From JBGSWE01 sp049292975 (GTDB lineage Bacteria > Patescibacteriota > Saccharimonadia > Saccharimonadales > JACDBH01): DNA of 23,670 nucleotides. Made by a program: the position numbers and the translations under genes. This document shows, piece after piece, positions 14,921-22,389 of the stretch (position 1 is the stretch's first letter; each line of letters begins with the position of its first letter). Below the pieces are notes generated by a model that was not told the DNA's origin, searched no databases, and saw only the letters and a program-made list of their open reading frames with translations. The DNA lies in NCBI GenBank assembly GCA_049292975.1, contig JBATRZ010000060.1:1-23670 (forward strand), written 5' to 3'.

Positions 14921-15043
14921 GTGCTCATTTTGAGAGCGGTAATTCGCTCTTAGCCGAGGACATTCTTCCACCGTATTTTACTATACGTTTCCAGAATGGA
15001 AGCCTCGGCTAAGAGCGAATTACCCTTGGCTCAATATGACCAC
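14921..15043. repeat. 123-bp near-perfect palindrome between pilC and the pilin gene
   Basis: A perfect 22-bp inverted repeat (14938-14959 with 15003-15024) is extended outward by 14-bp arms with two mismatches (14921-14934 with 15030-15043). Inside, CGTAT/ATACG and CTTCCA/TGGAAG pair further. There is no T tract at the end. It may be a MITE-like element, an RNA-stability or termination structure, or both. Confidence 0.8.
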
Positions 15044-15070
15044 TCAGCCTTATTAGGGGGCTGAAAAGCG

Positions 15071-15098
15071 TTGACAAGATTGCCACAAGCGTTATACT
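15071..15098 (+). promoter_or_regulatory. Strong promoter of the pilin gene
   Basis: Consensus TTGACA (15071-15076) and TATACT (15093-15098) are separated by 16 bp. The leader would be about 45 nt and carries AAGGAG 11 nt before ATG 15150. It is the best promoter in the window, as expected for a major pilin. Confidence 0.75.
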
Positions 15099-15149
15099 TT
15101 TGAGGTATCATTAAAAAGTAAAAATGTATTTTAAGGAGTGGTAATTAAA

Positions 15150-15584
15150 ATGCAGAGAATAAACCAAAAAGGTTTCACGATTATCGAGCTTTTGATCGTT
15201 ATCGTGGTCATCGGTATTTTGGCTATGATTGGTTTTGTGGCCTACGGTAACGTAACAAAGAGCGCCCGCGACTCAGACCGCCAAGCAGACGCCAGCGCAC
15301 TTGCTAAGAAGGCTGAAGAATATTACGCAAGTAATGGTATCTATCCTGATTTGGCACAGCTGAGCGCTATGGACGGCATTGATTCCAAGACAACAACCAG
15401 CCCGAGCGGCCTAGCACTGGCAGACGGCGGCACGACAATCGGTTCATGTACGACCGCTCCGACCAGCAAAGCTAACGACGCCTACTGTTACGCTGTCCTT
15501 GCAGACGGCTCACAGATGTCAGTTGGTTACTGGAACGAGAAGTCCGGAACTACCGCGGCCTACATCAACGGTGTAAATAACTAG
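15150..15584 (+). CDS. Type IV pilin, probable major subunit
   Basis: From ATG 15150 the prepilin has 144 residues. The leader MQRINQKG is followed by FTIIELLIVIVVIGILAMIG (the N-methylation/assembly helix, F+1 and E+5), cut by the prepilin peptidase after Gly. A short globular domain follows, with two Cys in GSCTTAP and AYCYAVL that may form a disulfide, and the pattern resembles GspG-like pseudopilins (ARDSDRQADASALAKKAEEYY). Its own strong promoter, AAGGAG site and following terminator suggest high expression, so I take it as the major pilin. A GTG at 15138 is open but overlaps the ribosome site. Confidence 0.9.
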   Translation: MQRINQKGFTIIELLIVIVVIGILAMIGFVAYGNVTKSARDSDRQADASALAKKAEEYYASNGIYPDLAQLSAMDGIDSKTTTSPSGLALADGGTTIGSCTTAPTSKANDAYCYAVLADGSQMSVGYWNEKSGTTAAYINGVNN

Positions 15585-15601
15585 CAGTAAGCTACTATAA
15601 T

Positions 15602-15630
15602 AAAAGCAGCTCCGTAACGGGGCTGTTTTT
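15602..15630 (+). terminator. Rho-independent terminator of the pilin gene
   Basis: CAGCTCCG and CGGGGCTG (15607-15624, one G-U pair, short loop) form a strong stem, preceded by AAAA and followed by TTTTT. Confidence 0.85.
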
Positions 15631-15650
15631 ATATAAAAGCATAAGTTTCT

Positions 15651-15659
15651 TGGTATAAT
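15651..15659 (+). promoter_or_regulatory. Extended -10 promoter of the minor pilin genes
   Basis: TGGTATAAT (15651-15659) is a perfect extended -10 (TGnTATAAT); no -35 is visible. The leader would be about 36 nt and contains GGGACGGTGG before the TTG start at 15702. Confidence 0.6.
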
Positions 15660-15701
15660 AGTAGCAATAGCACAGCTCTTTACGCATAGGGACGGTGGAC
15701 T

Positions 15702-17240
15702 TTGGATAGCAAGGGCTTTACGATAATTGAAATACTGGTATCTGCGGTGGTCATAGGTATTATGTCCATCTCTTTGCTGGGTGCATATGTTGCCCTAAAT
15801 TCAACGGCGATCTTCTCGCGCCAGAAGATAATCGGCACACAGCTGGCTACTAACCGGTTGGAATACCTGAAATCGCTCCCCTACGACAACCTGGCGGTCG
15901 CGGGCGGCGCCATACCGCATCCAACGCCGCTGCCCAGCACCGAGACAATCGTGCTCGATAATGTAAGCTACGAGATTCGTACCTCTATCAACTACGCCGA
16001 CGACGCCTTTGACGGCTGTGCCGCCTACGCGACACCGGCAATCAAGAGTAATCTGTGCCGAAACCTGCCCGAACCCGCCGCCGCCACAACCGACACCAAC
16101 CCCGCCGACTATAAGATAGCCAATGTGAAGGTCAATGTGCTGGGCAAGAAGGTGTCCGAACTAGATACTAACATTGCTGCCCGTGTTGCCGAGACGAACA
16201 GTACGACCGGCTCGCTATCTGTGACCGTAATAGATTCTTCCGGCAACCCGGTATCGGGTGCTACGGTCAATGTGAATAATACCGTGCTCAACCCCGACAT
16301 AGACGTTAATGACAGCACGGACGTAAACGGCGTTGCCATCTTCTATGGGTTACCGCCGCATGCTACTAACAGCTACCGCGTCACCGCCAGCAAGTCCGGC
16401 TACTCGACCATCTTCACCATCCCGCCGTCTGGCAGCTTGGCACCCAGCTTCGCCAGCCAGAACATAGTCGTCCAGCAATCCTCATCCGTCACCCTTACCA
16501 TCGATCCAATGGGTGAATACAGCTTGCTGGCAGAGGTAAAAGATACCAACGGTAATAACCTGGCCAATATGCGTACCTACGCCAAGGGCGGGCAAAAACT
16601 CTACAGCAATACCGCCGACAGCTCATACTACTTCGATAACTTTACGCCCACCGACACGCGGCCTACCAGTGACGCTTCGGGTAATTTCGTCATGGAAAAC
16701 CTGACACCGGGCAGCTATATATTCTGCGGCGATAACGGTGCGGCCAACTGCCGCATTGGCGGCACCGCGTACTATCTAGTGGCATCCGTGCCCTATGCCG
16801 GCACCAACCAGATAGGGCCTATCAGCATTCCTGCCTATGTAGCCGCATCGCCGCCGTCACCCACCTTCCCGTTTGGCGGGAACGGCTACTACCAACAGGC
16901 TCGCCTGATATTCAGCACCAACTCCAATTTCCCTCGTATCTATGACATATCAGACGGTGCTGCCAGCAAGGCCAGCGGCACGCATACCTTTACTATAAAA
17001 GGTACCAATCTGCCGTGCGACGCATCTAACCCTGCCGCCTGCGGTACCAGCGTCACCATCAAGAACTCTGCCGGAAACATGGATGCCTCGTGCATCGGGT
17101 CGGCATCAGTACTGACATGCACCATAGATGTCAGCGCCGCGAATGTGGAACAATCTAACATCACGCTCACAGCCAATGGGTTCACGATTAACATACCAAA
17201 TGGCAGCGGCATGTTAGGGGGCGTCAATGTCACGCCGTAA
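15702..17240 (+). CDS. Large prepilin-like protein with modular extracellular domains (PilV-like)
   Basis: The 512-residue protein starts at TTG 15702 with a minimal leader MDSKG, then FTIIEILVSAVVIGIMSISL (F+1, E+5), so it is a prepilin. The pilin-like head (to about 150) is followed by two carboxypeptidase-regulatory or CNA-B-like beta domains. The first starts SLSVTVIDSSGNPVSGATV (about 172), the second YSLLAEVKDTNGNNLANM (about 268). A TIG/IPT-like domain (about 405-500) has FTIKGTNLPC and paired Cys. No other start fits the leader. Such a fusion points to a minor pilin at the pilus tip that binds a partner or host surface (inference). It overlaps the next gene by 14 nt. Confidence 0.82.
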   Translation: MDSKGFTIIEILVSAVVIGIMSISLLGAYVALNSTAIFSRQKIIGTQLATNRLEYLKSLPYDNLAVAGGAIPHPTPLPSTETIVLDNVSYEIRTSINYADDAFDGCAAYATPAIKSNLCRNLPEPAAATTDTNPADYKIANVKVNVLGKKVSELDTNIAARVAETNSTTGSLSVTVIDSSGNPVSGATVNVNNTVLNPDIDVNDSTDVNGVAIFYGLPPHATNSYRVTASKSGYSTIFTIPPSGSLAPSFASQNIVVQQSSSVTLTIDPMGEYSLLAEVKDTNGNNLANMRTYAKGGQKLYSNTADSSYYFDNFTPTDTRPTSDASGNFVMENLTPGSYIFCGDNGAANCRIGGTAYYLVASVPYAGTNQIGPISIPAYVAASPPSPTFPFGGNGYYQQARLIFSTNSNFPRIYDISDGAASKASGTHTFTIKGTNLPCDASNPAACGTSVTIKNSAGNMDASCIGSASVLTCTIDVSAANVEQSNITLTANGFTINIPNGSGMLGGVNVTP

Positions 17241-17823
17241 CGAACAGGGCTTTACGCTTAACGAATTGCTGGTTGTCATCCTAGTGAGCAGCATCCTCAT
17301 CATCACGCTTTTCTCGTTCACATCCAGTACGGTCAATAGCTTCATGCGCCTGCAGGCTGAGGGCCTGGCGAACAGCAAACTGGCCGAGGGATCATTTCGG
17401 GTGGCACGCGTACTGAGAGGCGCCAACCACATAGAAACAGCCAACGAAGATACAATTACAGCCTATGCCTACTTCTCACCGCAGGACGCCTACACCTCCA
17501 AGATCCGGTATTACCTAAACGGCACCCAGGACAAACTAATGGCCGAGGTAATCCCAATGACCGCAGACTACCCCATCGGCTCACTTATCGTTGCGCAGAC
17601 AAAAAATGTCGTGATTATCGAGGGCTTTTATAAGCGGTCGGGATACCCCACCTTCGTGTATTACAATTCTTCCTACTCGGCCATCGCTTCGCCAGTAACT
17701 GATCTGCAGGCCATAAAAAACATGACCGTCAATCTCTATGCCAAGCTTTACCAGTCCAATAACCAGGTGTTTACGTCCAGTTCGGTATCGGTAAATCTGC
17801 GCAACAGGAAGACAAACCTATGA
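17227..17823 (+). CDS. Minor prepilin (PilW/GspJ-like), 198 aa
   Basis: The leader MSRRNEQG precedes FTLNELLVVILVSSILIITL, with F+1 and E+5, a standard type III prepilin signal. The rest is a beta-rich domain similar in size to PilW or GspJ minor pseudopilins, with LQAEGLANSKLAEGSFRVARVLRGA just after the helix (shown for the first part: LQAEGLANSK). Its start lies inside the end of the upstream gene with a GGGGG tract 5-6 nt before the ATG, so translation is probably coupled. The stop overlaps the next start as ATGA. It probably joins the two large neighbours in a tip complex. Confidence 0.85.
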   Translation: MSRRNEQGFTLNELLVVILVSSILIITLFSFTSSTVNSFMRLQAEGLANSKLAEGSFRVARVLRGANHIETANEDTITAYAYFSPQDAYTSKIRYYLNGTQDKLMAEVIPMTADYPIGSLIVAQTKNVVIIEGFYKRSGYPTFVYYNSSYSAIASPVTDLQAIKNMTVNLYAKLYQSNNQVFTSSSVSVNLRNRKTNL

Positions 17824-19385
17824 CAAAGCAGCAGGGCGGCCACGTACTGACATGGGTGATGGGCTTCTTGGCGGCCATATCCGTCATCCTGGTAGCCGCA
17901 ACAAGCGTACTAGATCTGGTACTGGCTGATTCTATCCGTACCAACAAGAACCAGCTAACGCTTAATATCGCTGATGCAGGTGTTAATTATTACTTGTGGC
18001 ACATGAGCCACGCGGGCGCCGACTTCCAAGACGGCAACACCGGCGGCACCCCGATAGCGGGCGGCGAAGTCAACGGCTTCTACGGCCCGTACGTGCATAA
18101 TTATAAAGACGATAACGGCGTGGTAGTTGGTAAATACACCCTCTACATCCGGCCAAAATCAACCGGTTCAACCGTAGCTATCGTACGTGCCATCGGCGAG
18201 ACACCCGAGGGCAAGAACCGCCGTACAGTCGAAGCCGAGATCGGCGCGCCGTCATTCGCCAGCTACGGGCTGGTGGGCGATACCGCCCTATGGTTTGGGG
18301 CGTCTGAGGCTGCCAACGGCCCGACTCACTCCAATGTTGGCATACGCATGGACGGCCCGAACAGTGGCGGCGACGTAACCAGCGCCAATACGACCTATGT
18401 ACCGCCGAGTAACCTGGGCGGCAACGGATCGACATCACGCAACGGCGTCTGGTGCAACGCCGGCACCGACTGTGCTGCCCGCAATTCTACCCGCAACAAC
18501 GGCACCTGGCGCTACCCCGTACCGGCGGTAAACTTCAACGCCATAACCGGTGAGCTCTGCAGCATCAAAAAGACCGCCTTTTTATCTGATGCCAGCACCT
18601 CAGGCCTGGCTGTTGGCGCAACCGCCTGCAGTAATGTACCGGCTACCAGGACGGCAGCCTATATCCCCCGTTATCAGGCTACATTCAGCAGCACCAGAGG
18701 CTATTTAATCGAGCTAAACACCAGCGGCACCTACAACCTCTACGGAGTTGCTAACGAGACTTATGCCTTTACGAACAACAATAACTACACCTACCAATGG
18801 ACCGCTGCCCTCACCGAGACGCTCATCCAAAGCAATATCACCATACCTGCCCAAGGCGTCATCTTCGTCGAAGATAACGTATGGATACGCACCAACCCCA
18901 CTTTTAACGGACGCGTAACCATCGCTTCAGGCCGGCTTGCCAGCGCGACCGATCAGACCAGCGCGGTCATAGCCGATGATATCAAGTACGCTCAAAAAGA
19001 CGGTACGGACGCCATCGGCATCATCGCCGAGAACAATATACTCATAGCACCATACGCGCCGCCGCGGCCCAACGATCCCAACTCCAGCTACCCGTTCGAA
19101 GTTGATGCTGCCCTTATTGCCAAGGACGGTTCGGTAAGAATAACCGATACCTATCTGGGCCGCGACGTACCGCACTGGAATGATGCGAACAAGAAACTAC
19201 TGTACTACGGCTCAATCGCCAGCCGCAATATCTGGACCTGGCTGGTATCAGGCGGCGACAGTGACGGCTTCCAGTATAATGACACGTCATATGACTTCAA
19301 CATGCTCTATGCCCCGCCGCCAAACTTCCCCATTACCAGCACCTATGACATCCTGAAGTGGCGCGAAATACTGGTAACACCATAG
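17820..19385 (+). CDS. PilX-like large prepilin-related protein, 521 aa
   Basis: The N-terminus MTKQQGG followed by HVLTWVMGFLAAISVILVA resembles PilX/GspK-type prepilins, but the usual Glu at +5 is absent, as in GspK tip pseudopilins. After the helix comes LNIADAGVNYYLWHM, a PilX-type motif. A long Asn/Thr/Gly-rich region (about 100-500) of predicted beta structure follows, with scattered Cys. It includes FVEDNVWI and a repeating ALIAKDGSVRI-like pattern that suggests a beta-helix or sheet stack. It follows the upstream gene with an ATGA overlap and is likely part of the pilus tip complex. An extended -10 box lies between it and pilM. Confidence 0.75.
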   Translation: MTKQQGGHVLTWVMGFLAAISVILVAATSVLDLVLADSIRTNKNQLTLNIADAGVNYYLWHMSHAGADFQDGNTGGTPIAGGEVNGFYGPYVHNYKDDNGVVVGKYTLYIRPKSTGSTVAIVRAIGETPEGKNRRTVEAEIGAPSFASYGLVGDTALWFGASEAANGPTHSNVGIRMDGPNSGGDVTSANTTYVPPSNLGGNGSTSRNGVWCNAGTDCAARNSTRNNGTWRYPVPAVNFNAITGELCSIKKTAFLSDASTSGLAVGATACSNVPATRTAAYIPRYQATFSSTRGYLIELNTSGTYNLYGVANETYAFTNNNNYTYQWTAALTETLIQSNITIPAQGVIFVEDNVWIRTNPTFNGRVTIASGRLASATDQTSAVIADDIKYAQKDGTDAIGIIAENNILIAPYAPPRPNDPNSSYPFEVDAALIAKDGSVRITDTYLGRDVPHWNDANKKLLYYGSIASRNIWTWLVSGGDSDGFQYNDTSYDFNMLYAPPPNFPITSTYDILKWREILVTP

Positions 19386-19425
19386 GAGAATCCCTGGCGA
19401 GTAAAGCAATTCTGGGCACCATATC

Positions 19426-19434
19426 TGGTATACT
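19426..19434 (+). promoter_or_regulatory. Extended -10 promoter candidate for pilM
   Basis: TGGTATACT (19426-19434) fits TGnTATAnT and matches the box at 15651-15659. No -35 is seen. The leader would be about 23 nt. Readthrough from the minor pilin genes is also possible. Confidence 0.45.
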
Positions 19435-19463
19435 TAAAGGTAAAGCTAATGCTTATTTAATGC

Positions 19464-20531
19464 ATGAATAATACATACTTCTATAAAGACAAGCCCCTGT
19501 TTGGACTGGATATCGGGTTTAACACGCTTAAGGTTATGCAGACTGAGGACAAGGGCAAACATACGTGCGTGGTTGGGTATGGTGTCGCCAATTTTCCTTC
19601 ACAGGCTATCAAAGAGGGTGTAATTACAGATTACGAGGCGCTTGCCAAGTCGGCCGTTGAACTATTTGAAAAGAACATTATCGGCTCGATATCTACCCGC
19701 CGCGTGGCCGCAACTATCCCTGCCTCCAAGGCATACTCGCGTGTCATAACCGTCCCGGCCCGCCTGAGCAGCAAACAGCTCGACGAAGCCGTACGGTCAG
19801 AAGCCGAGCAGTATATCCCCATGCCGCTTGACGAACTTTACCTGGATTACACACCGACAGCAGTGATTGAGGATAACCAAGAAGTGCTGGTGGTTGGTAT
19901 ACCAAAAGAAATCGTAGACTCATACATGAAATTTTTTGAGATTACTGGGCTGGAAGTCTGCGCCATCGAAACGACCATCTCGGCTGCCAGCCGCATCATT
20001 GCCAGGGCCGAGCACAGCGATGAGATCCCTACCATCCTAATCGACCTCGGCTCACTGTCAGTGGACCTCACGGTATTCGACAAAAACCTGGTGGTAAACG
20101 GCACTATCCCTGGCGGCGGCGACGATTTTAGCAGCCGTATCGCCGAGAAACTAGGCATACCAAAAGAAGAGGCCAACACCCTTAAAACCAAGTACGGCTT
20201 GGGCGTAAGCAAGAAGCAGGCCCAAATCCGTGAATCCCTGAAGCCGCAGCTCGACTCGCTTATCAAAGAAGTTAGGCGCGTCGTGCGCTTTTACGAAGAA
20301 CGTACCGGCGGCAAGGCGACCATCGGCCAGATAATCACCATGGGCGGCGGCGCTAACATGCCAGGCCTGGTAGACTACTTGACCGATAACCTGCGTATTC
20401 CCACCCGTATGTGCAATTTCTGGAGCGATTTCAACCTGGACCGCCTGCAGCCGCCGCATGACGCCGAACGTTCCTTATACGTCACCGTAGCCGGCGCCGC
20501 CAGTATTAACCCTGCGGAGATCTGGAAATGA
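19464..20531 (+). CDS. pilM: Type IV pilus assembly protein PilM
   Basis: The 355 residues form an actin-like ATPase fold (FtsA/SHS2 group). Phosphate-1 is FGLDIGFNTLKVMQ (about 13-26), phosphate-2 ILIDLGSLSVDLTVF (about 192-206), and the adenosine motif ITMGGGANMPGL is near 291-302. PilM is cytoplasmic and recruits the N-terminal tail of PilN to the assembly platform. The ATG at 19464 has no clear Shine-Dalgarno. Its stop overlaps the start of a small ORF as ATGA (20528-20531), so the genes downstream appear coupled. Confidence 0.95.
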   Translation: MNNTYFYKDKPLFGLDIGFNTLKVMQTEDKGKHTCVVGYGVANFPSQAIKEGVITDYEALAKSAVELFEKNIIGSISTRRVAATIPASKAYSRVITVPARLSSKQLDEAVRSEAEQYIPMPLDELYLDYTPTAVIEDNQEVLVVGIPKEIVDSYMKFFEITGLEVCAIETTISAASRIIARAEHSDEIPTILIDLGSLSVDLTVFDKNLVVNGTIPGGGDDFSSRIAEKLGIPKEEANTLKTKYGLGVSKKQAQIRESLKPQLDSLIKEVRRVVRFYEERTGGKATIGQIITMGGGANMPGLVDYLTDNLRIPTRMCNFWSDFNLDRLQPPHDAERSLYVTVAGAASINPAEIWK

Positions 20532-20692
20532 TCATGCACACCGTGTTCGATTCAGCTTCAAGGGCTAATAACGGCCTGCAGCAGCTTTACCGCTCGGCGG
20601 CGTACTCAAGTACGCCTTCTCACCTGAAAACTGCTTCGGCGCGTTATTACTCCCCTTCACTTAACGAATCGAAATGGAGCGCATGCTCATGA
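20528..20692 (+). CDS. Small ORF, 54 aa, coupled to pilM and pilN
   Basis: The frame exactly fills the pilM-pilN gap. Its ATG overlaps the pilM stop as ATGA (20528-20531) and its TGA overlaps the preferred pilN start as ATGA (20689-20692). The peptide is hydrophilic and rich in Ser, Ala and Tyr (LQQLYRSAAYSSTPSHLK, SARYYSPSLNESKW), with no membrane helix. The same DNA contains two inverted repeats. It could be an extra pilus assembly factor, a spacer frame that keeps translation coupled, or a remnant. Exact double coupling favours translation; I recognise no family. Confidence 0.55.
   Translation: MIMHTVFDSASRANNGLQQLYRSAAYSSTPSHLKTASARYYSPSLNESKWSACS
20566..20649 (+). repeat. Nested inverted repeats in the pilM-pilN gap
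   Basis: TAATAACG (20566-20573) and CGTTATTA (20642-20649) form an 8-bp outer stem. Inside it GGCGTAC/GTACGCC (20599-20616) makes a 7-bp hairpin with loop TCAA. In mRNA this could tune pilN relative to pilM; it overlaps the 54-residue small ORF. Confidence 0.55.
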
Positions 20693-21282
20693 TAAACCTG
20701 ATGCCGCCGGACAAAAAAGAGGTTATCTGGTACGCCAGGCGTAACAGTATACTTATTAAGTGGGTCTTCGGTATCGCCGCAGCCGGCTTGGGCGTCCTGC
20801 TGGTTGGTGCCAGCGGATTATTTTACCTGAAGCACGAGAGCAAATCCTACCAGCAATCCATCGAAACGACCAAAACTGAACTGACTGCCCAAAAAGAAGA
20901 AGAGACCCTTAAGCGGGCAGAAGAGATGAAGGGCAGCCTGCAGCTGGCCGTAGATGTTCTGTCTAAGGAAATTCTTTTCTCCAAGCTGCTCTCCCGCGTG
21001 GGCCAGCTCCTGCCCCCTGGCACGGTCCTGGAAAACCTGAATCTAACTAATGAACTGCAGGGCGGGATCGATCTGTCAATCGGTGCCGTATCTTACGAGG
21101 CGGGCGTTAGGGCGCAGGTAAACCTGGCCGACCCAAATAATGGCATCTTCGACAAGGCGGATATCGGCGCCGTGACGTGCGATTCGGGCGGCACATCGGA
21201 TTACCCCTGCGTAGCCACGCTGAGGCTTTTGTTCTCCAAGGATAATAATGAGTTCTTAAAGCTCAACCAGGGGAATGACTGA
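20689..21282 (+). CDS. pilN: Type IV pilus assembly protein PilN
   Basis: With the start at ATG 20689 the protein (197 residues) begins MINLMPPDKKEV, matching the PilN INLLP tail that binds PilM. GGAG lies 9 nt upstream and the start forms an ATGA with the small ORF stop. Met codons at 20674 and 20683 are also open. One membrane helix (about 25-48) is followed by a periplasmic-type coiled coil and an alpha/beta domain with LLPPGTVLENLNL. Two Cys (VTCDSGG, YPCVA) may form a disulfide outside the membrane. PilN pairs with PilO; the two overlap by one base. Confidence 0.88.
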   Translation: MINLMPPDKKEVIWYARRNSILIKWVFGIAAAGLGVLLVGASGLFYLKHESKSYQQSIETTKTELTAQKEEETLKRAEEMKGSLQLAVDVLSKEILFSKLLSRVGQLLPPGTVLENLNLTNELQGGIDLSIGAVSYEAGVRAQVNLADPNNGIFDKADIGAVTCDSGGTSDYPCVATLRLLFSKDNNEFLKLNQGND

Positions 21283-21905
21283 TGAGCAGCAAACGCGTCT
21301 TCTACTCCATGATTGCCGGTATAGTCTTGCTAATCGGCCTGTGTGCAGCTGGCACATACTTTGCGAACAAGCTTATCCTGGCGGAAGGCAAGGAGCTCAA
21401 GGAACTCAAGCTGCAAGATTCTGTCAGCAAGAAGCAAATTATTACCCTGCAACAAGCCAAAAAAGACCTGGTCGAATACGCCGAGCTTGAAAAGATTGCC
21501 AAGGCGGTTGTACCGCAGGAGAAAGACCAAGCACGCACAGTGCTTGAGCTGGTAAATCTGGCCCGCGAGTCGGGAATCACCATCCAATCTGTCAGCTTCC
21601 CTGATTCCCAGCTTGGCGAAATCAAAAAAGGCGGCACCGCGGCCGAGAAAAAGGCAGCCGAAGCCAACACCGGCACGACCCAGCTGACGCCGATTACCGG
21701 CCTGAAGGGCGTCTATGCCATGGAAATCACTGTTACCTCAGACACCAAGCAGCCCGTAACCTTTGATAGGCTCATAACCTACCTAACCAGGCTAGAGACC
21801 AACCGCCGTACCGCCCAGGTTTCCAGTATCAACATCGTGCCCGAAGAAAACGACCGCCGCGTTATAACCTTTACACTAACCCTAAACAGCTTTGTAAAGC
21901 CCTAA
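21282..21905 (+). CDS. pilO: Type IV pilus assembly protein PilO
   Basis: The 207 residues comprise a short cytoplasmic start, one membrane helix (about 8-30), a long coiled coil (about 32-75) and a ferredoxin-like PilO domain (about 80-205). This domain has LVNLARESGITIQSVSFPD (in part: LARESGITIQSV) and YAMEITVTSD. An Ala/Lys/Thr-rich loop (about 115-130) interrupts the domain. PilO dimerises with PilN in the membrane alignment complex. The start shares one base with the pilN stop (TGATG), indicating coupling. Confidence 0.88.
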   Translation: MSSKRVFYSMIAGIVLLIGLCAAGTYFANKLILAEGKELKELKLQDSVSKKQIITLQQAKKDLVEYAELEKIAKAVVPQEKDQARTVLELVNLARESGITIQSVSFPDSQLGEIKKGGTAAEKKAAEANTGTTQLTPITGLKGVYAMEITVTSDTKQPVTFDRLITYLTRLETNRRTAQVSSINIVPEENDRRVITFTLTLNSFVKP

Positions 21906-21914
21906 GGATACATC

Positions 21915-22202
21915 ATGGAACGCGTAACAGAAAAAGTCACACAAACCGGGGAATTCTTCAGGCGCTATGTTGTCATCATTTGCTTTGTCATCTTTGGCGC
22001 TATGTACGGGTATTTGGTGTTTACTAGCAGTAACCAGGCTGCCCGTAACCCAAGTGACGCCGAAATTAATGAACGCTTGCAAGCCAGTAAGCGTACCAAG
22101 CTCGATGACAGCGCCGCCAAAGCATTGCAGGAACTAAGCGACCAAAGCGTAGAGATCCAGTCACTATTTGACGACGCCCGCAATAACCCCTTTTCGGAAT
22201 AG
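21915..22202 (+). CDS. Single-pass membrane protein, 95 aa, end of the pilus operon
   Basis: The protein has a basic N-terminal segment (MERVTEKVTQTGEFFRRY), one membrane helix (about 19-37) and a charged, helical outer part ending in NNPFSE. It starts 9 nt after the pilO stop with an AAGGA ribosome site. Its place matches that of pilP in Gram-negative pilus operons, but it lacks a lipobox and the PilP beta domain. It may be a small partner of PilN/PilO. I recognise no family; membership in the pilus operon is well supported by spacing. Confidence 0.7.
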   Translation: MERVTEKVTQTGEFFRRYVVIICFVIFGAMYGYLVFTSSNQAARNPSDAEINERLQASKRTKLDDSAAKALQELSDQSVEIQSLFDDARNNPFSE

Positions 22203-22216
22203 TTACAGACTGTCGT

Positions 22217-22380
22217 TGCAGCCAGGGGAGAGCAGCCCGAGAATCCGGCTATGCCGGTTCGCGGCGCAATGAGAGGTGAAAACTGCCAGTGGCAGTTTGC
22301 AAGGCAAGCTTCTCTTGCAAACTTGTTTGCAAAGATGAAGTTGCGGGTCCGCGGAACGTGGGATACTCCCCTCTCATACG
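22217..22380. repeat. Dispersed structured element, copy 2
   Basis: It has the same order as copy 1: GAGCAGC; hairpin GAA-T-CCGGC-TAT-GCCGG-TTC (22241-22260); ATGAGAGG (22269-22276) pairing perfectly with CCTCTCAT (22370-22377); an inner hairpin holding CAAGCTT (22305-22311); and GGGTCCGCG (22345-22353). It is enlarged by an extra hairpin AAACTGCC/GGCAGTTT (22280-22298) and a 9-bp stem GTTTGCAAG/CTTGCAAAC (22295-22322). It lies between convergent genes and could end both transcripts. Confidence 0.72.
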
Positions 22381-22389
22381 GCAACGCCG

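Noticed and set aside
205..22202. UGA recoded as Gly
   Set aside because: TGA ends tsaE, pilM and pilN at the expected family positions, so the standard bacterial code is used.
21965..22384. Minus-strand open frame through repeat copy 2
   Set aside because: It runs into the antisense of the 95-residue pilus gene. The repeat explains its first half.
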